Below are positions 7,889-15,904 of a DNA stretch of 64,000 nt, piece after piece. The translations under genes and the position numbers were made by a program. The notes under the pieces are model-generated. The model saw nothing but the letters and a program-made list of their open reading frames with translations. It was not told the DNA's origin and did no database searches. Each line of letters opens with the position of its first letter. Position 1 is the stretch's first letter. The stretch comes from Rhizobium sp. CB3090 (GTDB taxonomy: Bacteria; Pseudomonadota; Alphaproteobacteria; Rhizobiales; Rhizobiaceae). The stretch is from contig NZ_CP121664.1 of NCBI RefSeq assembly GCF_029714285.1, forward strand, positions 372,001-436,000, read 5' to 3'.

Positions 7889-9478
7889 TTGAGCGCAAAG
7901 CAACAAACTTATTTTGCCTGCTCTGCGCCCCCATGCCCGAACGGAAAGCTGCATCTTGGGCATATTGGAGGGGTGTACCTGCTGACAGACGTGTTCGTAC
8001 GCTACCAGCGTATGGTAGGCAATACTGCCTACCACGTAACAGGTGCGGATGAACATGGCACTTACACGCTGTTGAAAGCCCGCAAGCTTGGCAGGCCGGT
8101 TGATGACGTTGCACAAATGCACATTGACGAAATCCTGCATTGTCTGCGGGTAGTGGATATTGAGCCGGACGTATTTGTCAGGACTTCCAGCGAAGATCAC
8201 AAAGAGCGGAGTCTCGCGATTTACGATCAACTAAGAGCCTCAGGTAACATCGAGCTGCGGGACGGAGAGCAGTTGTATTGCGAGACGTGCGGAGAGTTCG
8301 CAGCAGACTCACTTGCGATCGGACGGTGCCCGGCTTGCAATGCGGAAACAGATAGTAACCTTTGCGAAGTTTGTGGCCTCGCGCTGCAGCACAATCTACT
8401 ACACAATCCTATCCACACCGCATGCGGCTGCAGCCTTATTTTGCGCCCGATCCGCCAGGTGCATTTTAACCTCAAGAAATTTGCTCCAGCGCTTGATGAC
8501 GCCATTGAGACCAGCAGATGGCCGGAGACCATAAAATGCAAAGAACACGACTGGTTACGGACAAAATTGCGGTCATTGCCAATGTCGCGGCATTTCGATC
8601 GTGGTGTGACTTTGAGCTCCCCGCCAGATGTGGCAGGTCAAACTCTACTGACGTGGTTTGAAGGATTGTGGTGCTACGAGACTGGAATCGAACGCATCTG
8701 CAAGCAAAATGGTGCAGATCTTGACGGCATTATGCGTGAGCCGGATACGAAACTCGTATTTTTCATGGGTCAGGATAACCGATTTTATTATACGATCGGC
8801 GTCACTGCTGGTTTGTTCGCGCGTGGTTACGCAATTCCAGACAATCATGCGATCCAGGACTTTTATAAACTCGAAAGCGCAAAATTTTCGACTGGCCGCG
8901 ACCATGCTTTGTGGGCTGACGAGGTGGTTGCAGACATCGATACGAACGTGCTGCGCTACTACCTAGCCAGCATTGCAAAGCCATTTGGCAGAAACGACAA
9001 CAATTTTCTGATCGAGGGGCTGGTTCAGGCGGCGGTGCGCATTGATGCTTTCGAAACGGCTTTGCGCCGACACGCTGGATATAACGAGACGTTGGGGGTC
9101 GACAAACTCACGCGCGAGCAGAACCATAATGCTAAACGGTATTGCGAAGCCATGGAGGACACGCGCGTTTGGGATGCTCTAAATGCTTTAAACGCTTTTT
9201 TCGACGCTGCGAGTTTTTCAAGGACAGGTACCTTGGTCAGCGCAACGGAAATTTCGGTATTCCTGAGCCTTCTTTATCCTGTGACGCCTACACTTGCGGC
9301 TCGCTATGGTGCTTGCTTTTTCGGAACCGGATGGCGACCCGGGTTCTATGACGACCCTATCCAGCCAAGTTCAGGCTCACGGAAACCGATTGATTTTGCC
9401 CGATTTGCACACCCGGTTCCCGCCGCCTTTATTGCAGCTTACGAAAAACGATTCAGGCAACCACAGCCGGAGGCGTGA
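7889..9478 (+). CDS. Methionyl-tRNA-synthetase-like protein, candidate amino-acyl activating half of a hydrazine synthetase
   Basis: A 529-residue class I synthetase relative. The HIGH signature is H22-L-G-H25 (NGKLHLGHIGG). CxxC pairs C131/C134, C147/C150 and C159/C162 form the MetRS zinc insertion. The KMSKS loop is replaced by K332-F-S-T-G-R-D-H. The C-terminal part lacks a recognisable anticodon-binding N..W signature. It should activate an amino acid as adenylate and load it on a hydroxylamine rather than on tRNA. The start is TTG 7889, 1 nt after the cupin stop, so the two are probably translationally coupled. A duplicate resistance-type MetRS is the main alternative, but the altered KMSKS loop and the neighbours argue against it. 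Last gene of the set. Confidence 0.8.
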   Translation: MSAKQQTYFACSAPPCPNGKLHLGHIGGVYLLTDVFVRYQRMVGNTAYHVTGADEHGTYTLLKARKLGRPVDDVAQMHIDEILHCLRVVDIEPDVFVRTSSEDHKERSLAIYDQLRASGNIELRDGEQLYCETCGEFAADSLAIGRCPACNAETDSNLCEVCGLALQHNLLHNPIHTACGCSLILRPIRQVHFNLKKFAPALDDAIETSRWPETIKCKEHDWLRTKLRSLPMSRHFDRGVTLSSPPDVAGQTLLTWFEGLWCYETGIERICKQNGADLDGIMREPDTKLVFFMGQDNRFYYTIGVTAGLFARGYAIPDNHAIQDFYKLESAKFSTGRDHALWADEVVADIDTNVLRYYLASIAKPFGRNDNNFLIEGLVQAAVRIDAFETALRRHAGYNETLGVDKLTREQNHNAKRYCEAMEDTRVWDALNALNAFFDAASFSRTGTLVSATEISVFLSLLYPVTPTLAARYGACFFGTGWRPGFYDDPIQPSSGSRKPIDFARFAHPVPAAFIAAYEKRFRQPQPEA

Positions 9479-9845
9479 CTTTGATCCTGTCTATCGCAGC
9501 GAGATCTGCACGGCGTTTTGACAGAGTCGAGTATTCAACTGCGCGCCGCGCACGGGGCATTAGGTAACCTTCTTATGCAGCGTTCGGCCGATCCTCCGGC
9601 AATTCCTCGATCACCGTACCCTCTTTGGACCGGATCTGGCGCCGCGGCGCGATCGGGTTGGGAACGTGCTCGTGCGATGAGTGCTTTGTTAACGAGATCG
9701 ATTTGTCATCGTTCCATAGCCCAAGGTGGCGACTAAACTTCTCATTTGCTACCTTTTAGCCGCAATAGCGTGGCATCGGAAAATTGGCAATCTCAGCGAT
9801 GACACCGAAAAAGACATCAGCTCGCGAGTATCCACGCGCCTGATG
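9479..9845. other. Intergenic with a short open frame of unknown origin
   Basis: About 370 bp between the MetRS-like gene and the right toxin-antitoxin module. On the minus strand an open frame without a Met (about 9755 to 9573) ends with HVPNPIAPRRQIRSK, then EGTVIEELPEDRPNAA and a TAA. It reads like the C-terminus of a real protein, but I cannot name it. It may mark the scar of an insertion or deletion at this junction. No clear terminator hairpin was seen. Confidence 0.3.
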
Positions 9846-10268
9846 TCATTCGCACCATGGATCGACGACGACCACGCCGGTACCATCGAAATCTTGAACA
9901 TTCCGTGTGACCACAGTTAAACCGTGAGCCAGCGCGGTCGCCGCTATCAAGGCATCGGCTTCGTTGCGGCGATCTGGGATATGTAAGTGGGCACAACGCG
10001 TTGCTATCGCGTCATCTATTGACAGAACTCGCTCTGCGAACTCAGGGCGGACACGGCTGTCCATCCATGCCCGCAGGCGAGAACCTTGGGAAACGTCTCG
10101 TCGCTGGATGCTTAATATCCCGCGCTCAAGTTCCAAAATCGTAATCGCGGAAATGAATAGGTCGTTGGAGTTTTGAGCACCGACCCACTTCGTCACATTC
10201 GGATCAGCTTTACCGTCTCCGACTTTACGCAGCTCGGAGACGACGTTTGTATCCAGCAGATACTTCAA
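9846..10268 (-). CDS. VapC/FitB-like PIN-domain toxin (right module)
   Basis: A 140-residue PIN-domain ribonuclease toxin. The N-terminus MKYLLDTNVVSELRK carries the first catalytic Asp and a Glu. A middle Glu is in ITILELERG. The C-terminal acidic cluster lies in RRNEADALIAATALAHG and TRNVQDFDG. It would cleave RNA unless bound by the antitoxin. Its start overlaps the antitoxin stop by 4 nt (10265-10268), giving translational coupling. It closely resembles the broken toxin at 1911-2279, and the two modules bracket the N-hydroxylase/cupin set in opposite orientation. Confidence 0.88.
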   Translation of the reverse strand: MKYLLDTNVVSELRKVGDGKADPNVTKWVGAQNSNDLFISAITILELERGILSIQRRDVSQGSRLRAWMDSRVRPEFAERVLSIDDAIATRCAHLHIPDRRNEADALIAATALAHGLTVVTRNVQDFDGTGVVVVDPWCE

Positions 10269-10519
10269 GACAGATCGACTCCGCGAGGTGCAATTTCGGC
10301 TCGGGGTGGATCGAAATCGATGGCTGACAAACCGGGCATTGAAAGAGCATCGACAAGATTGCGGCGCTTGCCGGTCAAGCGCTCGAACTCGCTGTAGGTC
10401 ATCAACACATGGGACGGCTTCCCGCGATCCGTGATAACCACGGGCCCTTTATTGGCAGCCTTCTTTGCCCTACTCACGTCGTGATTCAACTCCCGGCTAG
10501 ATAAACTCGTGATGCCCAT
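10265..10519 (-). CDS. Phd/YefM-family antitoxin (right module)
   Basis: An 84-residue antitoxin with the family pattern SLSSRELNHDVSRAKK, then GPVVITDRGKPSHVLM. I chose ATG 10519 over an in-frame ATG at 10531. GGAGG sits just upstream of 10519, inside the longer frame, and this gives exactly the length and ribosome-site layout of the left antitoxin (84 residues, GGAGGCTnnnnATG). The operator-like repeat at 10531-10548 then lies directly upstream. It should bind the toxin at 9846-10268 and repress the operon. Confidence 0.87.
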   Translation of the reverse strand: MGITSLSSRELNHDVSRAKKAANKGPVVITDRGKPSHVLMTYSEFERLTGKRRNLVDALSMPGLSAIDFDPPRAEIAPRGVDLS

Positions 10520-10530
10520 AGCAGCCTCCA

Positions 10531-10548
10531 TGTAGGAACATGCCTACA
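10531..10548. promoter_or_regulatory. Inverted repeat upstream of right antitoxin
   Basis: TGTAGG-AACATG-CCTACA has perfect 6-bp arms and a 6-bp spacer, starting 12 bp upstream of ATG 10519. By analogy with other Phd/YefM operons it is probably the autoregulatory operator. Its sequence differs from the left module's repeat (GTGGTT/AACCAC), so the two modules may not cross-regulate. Confidence 0.5.
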
Positions 10549-10803
10549 TATAGGATATTGTTTGCTGCGAGGCAATGCCCGCCTTGAACCACTTAGTTTG
10601 AACCGACCGGCCCAGATTTTAAATGCCCCAGTCTGCCTGGGAGTGTGTGATCATTTCCGCTTTCACTTGTCTCGGCGTCGGATTGGGAACATAAGGTTGT
10701 CGTAGTTCGGGATGCTGCCCCGTTAACTCAAATGAAAGTCAAAGGATCGGCGTTTGCGTCGAGCAATCTTGTCGTGTCCGGCAGTAGGGGCGTATAAGAC
10801 GCT

Positions 10804-11412
10804 ATGACGTCTGATTCAAAGATTTTTGTCGGCCTAAGACCGACGCGGAAGAAACCGGCTGAACATCGCGAAACAAGTGGCCCGAGATGCCAATGGGACG
10901 GGTGCGACAACCAAGGCATGCATCGCGCTCCCGTAGGAGCAGATGCTGAGGGGCTGTATTTGCTGTTTTGCCGTAGCCACGCAAAAGAGTACAGCGAGGG
11001 CTACAATTATGTGACGAAACTGTCGAACCCTGTCACCGCCCGCTACCAGAGAGAAGCGGCAAGTGGCAGCCGTCCTAGCTGGGGCGTTAGAGTCAATCAC
11101 TCTTCTGAAACGCCCCTCCCCTCCTCAATTCGCTCCGGGACCGCGAAAACGATCAATGCAAGAAAAAACGCTATACAAAGGCAAGCGGCGAAAGCGGTCG
11201 TTCAATCCCGCAAACTTAAGGTGCTGGAAGCACAAGCATTCGAAACTCTCGGTCTTTCACCGAGCGCAACGCCGGATGAAATTAGAAGCCGTTACAAGCA
11301 GAGGCTCAAGATGCACCATCCCGACGCAAACGATGGAGACCGCACATCGGAGGAGGCACTTCGGGCGACGATTGACGCCCATAGAATCCTGAAGCTCAAT
11401 GGCTTCTGTTAG
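10804..11412 (+). CDS. J-domain protein with N-terminal Cys/His region
   Basis: A 202-residue protein with a C-terminal J domain (about residues 140-202): AFETLGLSPSATPDEIRSRY, then the HPD motif in KMHHPDAND, which stimulates Hsp70 ATPase. The N-terminal half carries CQWDGC and, further on, FCRSHAKEYSEGYNY. Its Cys/Cys/Cys/His pattern could bind zinc. This arrangement is known in alphaproteobacterial J-domain proteins. It stands alone on the plus strand and is unrelated to the flanking accessory genes. It probably marks the boundary of the island. Confidence 0.85.
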   Translation: MTSDSKIFVGLRPTRKKPAEHRETSGPRCQWDGCDNQGMHRAPVGADAEGLYLLFCRSHAKEYSEGYNYVTKLSNPVTARYQREAASGSRPSWGVRVNHSSETPLPSSIRSGTAKTINARKNAIQRQAAKAVVQSRKLKVLEAQAFETLGLSPSATPDEIRSRYKQRLKMHHPDANDGDRTSEEALRATIDAHRILKLNGFC

Positions 11413-11556
11413 GTGCGATACCCACTGGAGCGCCTTGAGGGGATATGAACCGGCAACGCCTAACTCAGACGGTTTAAGTACTTGAAAAGGCCGACTTCGG
11501 GGCATAACAGCTATTTATGGAACTTGCCCCTCGGTCGGGAATGCCGGAATGGCACA

Positions 11557-12441
11557 TCAGCCCATGCGTTCGGAGGCGTGGCTTCCGGGGCTGGCGGGGA
11601 AGACGACGGTGCGGTTGGCGTCGAGGAAGGTGCGGAAGTGGATATGCGCATGGATGGCGCGGGCCAGCACCTGGCTTTCGACATCGCGGCCGATCGAGAC
11701 ATAATCCTCGGCCGACTGCGCATGCGTGATGCGGACCGTGTCCTGCTCGATGATCGGACCTTCGTCGAGATCGCCGGTGACGTAATGTGCCGTCGCCCCG
11801 ATCAGCTTGACGCCGCGCTCATAGGCCTGCTTGTACGGGTTGGCGCCTTTGAAGCTCGGCAGGAAGGAATGGTGGATGTTGATGATCTTGCCCGACATCT
11901 TCTTGCACATGGCGTCCGACAGCACCTGCATGTAGCGGGCCAGCACGATCAGTTCGGTGCCTGTCTGCTCGACGAGGTCCAGCAGTTGCGCTTCGGCCTG
12001 CGGCTTGTTGTCCTTCGTCACCTTGATGTGGTGGAAGGGGATGTCGTGGTTGACGACCACCTTCTGGTAGTCGAAATGGTTGGAGACGACGCCGACGATG
12101 TCGATCGGCAGCGCGCCGATCTTCCAGCGGTACAGCAGGTCGTTGAGGCAATGGCCGAAGCGCGACACCATCAAGAGCACCTTCAGGCGCTCGCTGCCGT
12201 CATGCACTTCCGCATCCATGCCGAACCTCTCGTAGATCGGCTTGAAGCCTTCCTTGATCTCCGCAAGGGTGGCGCCCTCTTCGGAAATGAAGCTGACGCG
12301 CATGAAAAACTTACCGCTATCGAGGTCGTCGAACTGCGAACTGTCGATAATGTTGCAACCCTTTTCGGCGAGATAGGTCGAAATCGCCGCCACGACGCCG
12401 CGCGTCGACTTGCAGGTTACCGTCAGCGTATAATTTTTCAT
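11557..12441 (-). CDS. purU: Formyltetrahydrofolate deformylase
   Basis: A 294-residue protein with an N-terminal ACT domain (LTVTCKSTRGVVAAISTYLA) and a C-terminal formyltransferase-fold hydrolase domain. The motif HHSFLPSFKGANPYKQAY and, later, GATAHYVTGDLDEGPII contain the family's catalytic His and Asp. It hydrolyses 10-formyl-THF to THF and formate. It is the last gene of the minus-strand block with ligM- and metF-like genes. There it would regenerate free THF and discharge the methyl carbon as formate. The gap to the ABC ATPase upstream is 93 bp. Confidence 0.93.
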   Translation of the reverse strand: MKNYTLTVTCKSTRGVVAAISTYLAEKGCNIIDSSQFDDLDSGKFFMRVSFISEEGATLAEIKEGFKPIYERFGMDAEVHDGSERLKVLLMVSRFGHCLNDLLYRWKIGALPIDIVGVVSNHFDYQKVVVNHDIPFHHIKVTKDNKPQAEAQLLDLVEQTGTELIVLARYMQVLSDAMCKKMSGKIINIHHSFLPSFKGANPYKQAYERGVKLIGATAHYVTGDLDEGPIIEQDTVRITHAQSAEDYVSIGRDVESQVLARAIHAHIHFRTFLDANRTVVFPASPGSHASERMG

Positions 12442-12534
12442 GTTTCACCAGTTGAGATGAAGGTTCGGCTTTGCAAAGACGAAGCCCCGAAGGGCAGGAA
12501 GAGACAGAGCAGCGTCGCGCCGGTTCGACGCCGG

Positions 12535-13248
12535 CTACGAAGATCCAACAGCAGGCAATCCCAGGTGACGCTCGAGCATAGTCTTGTCGGAGGCAAGCTC
12601 GGCAGATTGTTCATCGAGGACGATCTTTCCCTGGTCGAGAACGACGACACGCTCGGCAAAGGTTAGAGCAAGGGAAATGTGCTGTTCGACCAGCACGATC
12701 GTATGACCGCGCGCGGAAAGTTCTCGGAAAACCGCCATCAGCATTTCGCAAATGACCGGCGCCAATCCCTCGAGCGGCTCGTCAAGCAGAATTATCTCGG
12801 GCCTGCCAAGCAGTGCCCGAGCGATCGACAGCATCTGCTGCTCGCCGCCGGACAATTGCCGCCCGCCATTGTGTCGGCGCTCCTTCAACCGGGGAAAAAG
12901 GTCATAGGCCTCCTTCAGGCTTGCGCCGTTGCGGAGCCCGGCAATCAGGTTTTCCTCGACCGAAAGCGAAGGAAAAATGTCGCGTGTCTGCGGAACGATG
13001 CCGATGCCCAATCCGGCCCTTGCGTGAGCCGGTAGAGCGTTTAGCACCTGACCTTTGAAATGTACGGTCCCGGCATGTTGGCGCGTCTGACCCATGATCG
13101 TCGAAAGCGTCGTGGTCTTTCCAACGCCGTTTCGTCCGATGATCGCGAGGCGCTCGCCCTTGGAGACGCAAAGCGACATATCGCGGATGATGTGGGTCTC
13201 GCCATACCCGGCGACCACGCCCCTCAATTCCAGGAAAGGATCACGCAT
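12535..13248 (-). CDS. ABC transporter ATP-binding protein, LivF family
   Basis: A 237-residue ATPase of the branched-chain amino acid/amide type. Walker A is GRNGVGKTT, the signature is LSGGEQQMLSIARALLG and Walker B is IILLDEP. I chose ATG 13248, which begins at the conserved core and overlaps the LivG-type gene by 8 nt. A longer start at 13278 would lie inside that gene. With its partner ATPase and two permeases it energises uptake of the ligand bound by the protein at 15905-17074. Confidence 0.9.
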   Translation of the reverse strand: MRDPFLELRGVVAGYGETHIIRDMSLCVSKGERLAIIGRNGVGKTTTLSTIMGQTRQHAGTVHFKGQVLNALPAHARAGLGIGIVPQTRDIFPSLSVEENLIAGLRNGASLKEAYDLFPRLKERRHNGGRQLSGGEQQMLSIARALLGRPEIILLDEPLEGLAPVICEMLMAVFRELSARGHTIVLVEQHISLALTFAERVVVLDQGKIVLDEQSAELASDKTMLERHLGLPAVGSS

Positions 13249-13990
13249 GGGCGCCACCCAGATACAGCTCCTGGACACGTCGATCCGCCGTCACCTCTTC
13301 CGGCCTTCCTTCCATCAAAACGGCTCCGTTCACAAGCACGATGATTCGATTGGCAACCTCGAAAACCAGTTGCATGTCGTGCTCGATGATTAGCACGGAG
13401 AGGTCCGGCGGCAGACGCTTGATAGCTTCGACGATCAGATGGCTTTCCGTGGAGGGAACGCCCGCAGCCGGTTCATCAAGGATGAGTATCTTCGGTTTGA
13501 GGGCCAATGTCAGCGCCAGTTCGACAAGCCGCTGTTGTCCGTAAGCCAGGCTTCGCACCTGGCGGTCAGCCAGCGGCGTCAGCCTGAAATCGATCAGAAG
13601 CTCACAGATCTCTGCCTCGATCTCCTGTCTGCGATCCGCGCTGCAGAAAATCCTGGACGTCAGCCGCTCCCGTTCGAGCATGGGCAAGCGCAGATTTTCC
13701 CGGACGGTTAGATCCTTGAAGAGATTGGTAATTTGAAAGGTCTTGGCGATGCCGGCGCGCACGCGCGCCGCCTCGGACATTCCGGCAATGTCATGACCGT
13801 CGAGCAAGATCGACCCCGAGCTGGGCTGGAGAACGCCGGTTATCAGATTTGCGAAAGTTGTCTTGCCGGCGCCGTTGGGACCAATGAGCGCCGTCCTCGA
13901 CCCGGGCGGCAAAGTGACCGTAACGTCGCGGGCCACCTGCAGCCCGCCGAAACTTTTGCACAAGCCGCTGATTGCCAATCCTTGCGTCAT
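13241..13990 (-). CDS. ABC transporter ATP-binding protein, LivG family
   Basis: A 249-residue ATPase with Walker A GPNGAGKTT, the LivG-typical insertion FKDLTVRENLRLPML and Walker B ILILDEPAAG. The signature is degenerate (SLAYGQQRLVELALTLA in place of LSGGQ), as is common in LivG. It forms a heterodimer with the LivF-type ATPase, whose start it overlaps by 8 nt. Its start touches the stop of the permease gene at 13990. Confidence 0.9.
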   Translation of the reverse strand: MTQGLAISGLCKSFGGLQVARDVTVTLPPGSRTALIGPNGAGKTTFANLITGVLQPSSGSILLDGHDIAGMSEAARVRAGIAKTFQITNLFKDLTVRENLRLPMLERERLTSRIFCSADRRQEIEAEICELLIDFRLTPLADRQVRSLAYGQQRLVELALTLALKPKILILDEPAAGVPSTESHLIVEAIKRLPPDLSVLIIEHDMQLVFEVANRIIVLVNGAVLMEGRPEEVTADRRVQELYLGGAHA

Positions 13991-14979
13991 CAGTCCCTCC
14001 TCCCGAAGGTGCGGATGAGGCGGTCAGGCAGCGAAATTAGTCCCTGTGGTAGCGCGAACACCACGATCAGGAGCATCGCACCGATGACGAACAACCAATT
14101 GAACGGATCAATGCTGGCTGCCACGTGATGGACGACCATGAATATCAAGGTGCCGATGATCGCGCCGTAAAGCCGCCCGGCGCCGCCGAGGATCAACATC
14201 ACCATGACGTCGGCGGAAAGAGAGAAATTGAATACCTCGATACCAACAAGTCCTGTAACCTGAGCCGCAAGCGCCCCAGCCATTCCTGCGATCGCGCCTG
14301 CCAAGACATAGACCGTGACCTTGCGGCGATAGACAGGTGTGCCCATTGCGCGCATCCGGCTTGAGCTCCCCTTTATTCCCCGAAGCGCAAGCCCGAATGG
14401 GGAGCCGACAACGAGGCGACAAAACAGCAAGACGCCAAACAAAATACAGACGCTGTAGATGAAGGCGACCTGGCCGACGAAATCGAACTCGAACCGCCCG
14501 AAGATCGGAGAAACGGTTATCCCCGCCAAGCCATCTGCGCCGCCTGTCAGCCACCGAGCCTTCGAGGCGGCCTCCTGAAGAACCATGGCAACTGCGATCG
14601 AGATCATCAGGAGGGTCATGCCATTGGTGCGCATGAGAACAAGACCCGACAACCAGGCGATCAGCGCGCCGGCCAAAGCGCCGACGAGAAGCCCAACCAG
14701 CGGATCGGAAGAGATATGCAATGCGACGAGGCCGGCGGCATATGCGCCGCATCCGTACATCGCCGCGTGCCCCAGGGTCGCAACGCCCGCATATCCGAGG
14801 ACGAGATCGAACGACAGGACGAACACCATCATGATCACGATGCGCGTCAACAGCGCGAGATCATAGGGAAACAAGAAGAAGGCTGCACAGGCTGCGAGAA
14901 CGACGATGACCATCGGCCAGATCGAACCGACGGAAAACGCACGAATAAGGGCGGAAGGTCGGCGTGCTAGCTCGGTCAT
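13990..14979 (-). CDS. ABC transporter permease, LivM family
   Basis: A 329-residue membrane protein with about 9-10 hydrophobic segments and the LivM signature GYAGVATLGHAAMYGCGAYA followed by a conserved Gly-rich block (MLILGGAGRLYGAIIGT). It forms the channel with the LivH-type permease, whose gene it overlaps by 4 nt (14976-14979). Confidence 0.9.
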   Translation of the reverse strand: MTELARRPSALIRAFSVGSIWPMVIVVLAACAAFFLFPYDLALLTRIVIMMVFVLSFDLVLGYAGVATLGHAAMYGCGAYAAGLVALHISSDPLVGLLVGALAGALIAWLSGLVLMRTNGMTLLMISIAVAMVLQEAASKARWLTGGADGLAGITVSPIFGRFEFDFVGQVAFIYSVCILFGVLLFCRLVVGSPFGLALRGIKGSSSRMRAMGTPVYRRKVTVYVLAGAIAGMAGALAAQVTGLVGIEVFNFSLSADVMVMLILGGAGRLYGAIIGTLIFMVVHHVAASIDPFNWLFVIGAMLLIVVFALPQGLISLPDRLIRTFGRRD

Positions 14980-15839
14980 TGGGCCCTCCCCATCAGGCCG
15001 TTAGGGCGCAGAGCAAGCACTGCGATAATCGCGAGAAAGAAGAATATGGTGCCGACATCGGGCAGCATGTAGCGGCCGAACGTATCCAGGACGCCGAGCC
15101 CAAGAGCGGCGCAAAAGGATCCAAGCACGCTTCCAAGGCCGCCCACCGCTACGACGATGAGAAACAGGACCATGTAGCGCAGCGGGTAGTAAGCTTCGAT
15201 CGGCAGTAATTCCGCACCCAAGATGCCGCCCAGCGCGGCAAGGCCGGCACCGAGACCGAAAGCGATCAGATAAATTCGCGAGGTATTGATCCCGAGCGAG
15301 CCTGCGGCGTTCTTGTTGTCGACGGCTGCGCGAAGGTAAATGCCGAACCGGGTTTTTTCAATCAGCAGCCAGAGACCCGCCAGGACGAAGATGCCGGCGG
15401 CAATGACGACGACACGATGGAATGGGAGAGTTCTGAAACCGAGGTCAACAGGTGCGGCGAACAGGTCGGGGCTGCGGATCGGAAGAATCGTCGAGCCAAG
15501 GAACACGTTTACGGTGGCAATTATCAGGAAGACGATCCCGACGGTTGCCAGCACCTGCCCCAACTCGTCAAATCCGTAGATATGGCGATAAAGCACCCGC
15601 TCCATCGGCGGGGCGATGATTACGACAACGAGCACCGCAGCCATCGAAGCTGAGAGGAAAGACATTCCAAATGACATCGTCAGCACATGCGCGAGCGCAC
15701 CGCCCATCAGCGCAAATCCGCCATGTGCCAGATTGATGACACGCATCAGGCCCATCGTAATCGAAAGACCGACGGAAATCATGAACAGGATCATTCCATA
15801 TGACACGCCGTCGACGAGGATGCTCAATAGGACCGACAT
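14976..15839 (-). CDS. ABC transporter permease, LivH family
   Basis: A 287-residue membrane protein with the LivH signature VINLAHGGFALMGGALAHVL near the N-terminus and VVAVGGLGSVLGSFCAALGLG later. It has about eight hydrophobic segments. It lies 65 bp downstream of the binding-protein gene and is coupled to the LivM-type gene by a 4-nt overlap. Confidence 0.9.
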   Translation of the reverse strand: MSVLLSILVDGVSYGMILFMISVGLSITMGLMRVINLAHGGFALMGGALAHVLTMSFGMSFLSASMAAVLVVVIIAPPMERVLYRHIYGFDELGQVLATVGIVFLIIATVNVFLGSTILPIRSPDLFAAPVDLGFRTLPFHRVVVIAAGIFVLAGLWLLIEKTRFGIYLRAAVDNKNAAGSLGINTSRIYLIAFGLGAGLAALGGILGAELLPIEAYYPLRYMVLFLIVVAVGGLGSVLGSFCAALGLGVLDTFGRYMLPDVGTIFFFLAIIAVLALRPNGLMGRAQ

Positions 15840-15904
15840 TCACGAAGCCTTCGACAAAACAGGAGCGGCCTTGGCGTGGTGGCACCGCCTCCACGCCAAT
15901 CACA

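Noticed and set aside
7889..9478. A second housekeeping or drug-resistant methionyl-tRNA synthetase
   Set aside because: The KMSKS loop is altered to KFSTG, the anticodon-binding signature is not recognisable, and the gene is coupled to a cupin downstream of an N-hydroxylase. Not fully excluded without phylogeny.
11482..12666. Long plus-strand frame (about 394 codons) opposite purU
   Set aside because: It is antisense to a well-supported purU gene, has no ribosome site or family pattern, and its composition (Arg/Asp/Val-rich) is what GC-rich genes give on the opposite strand.
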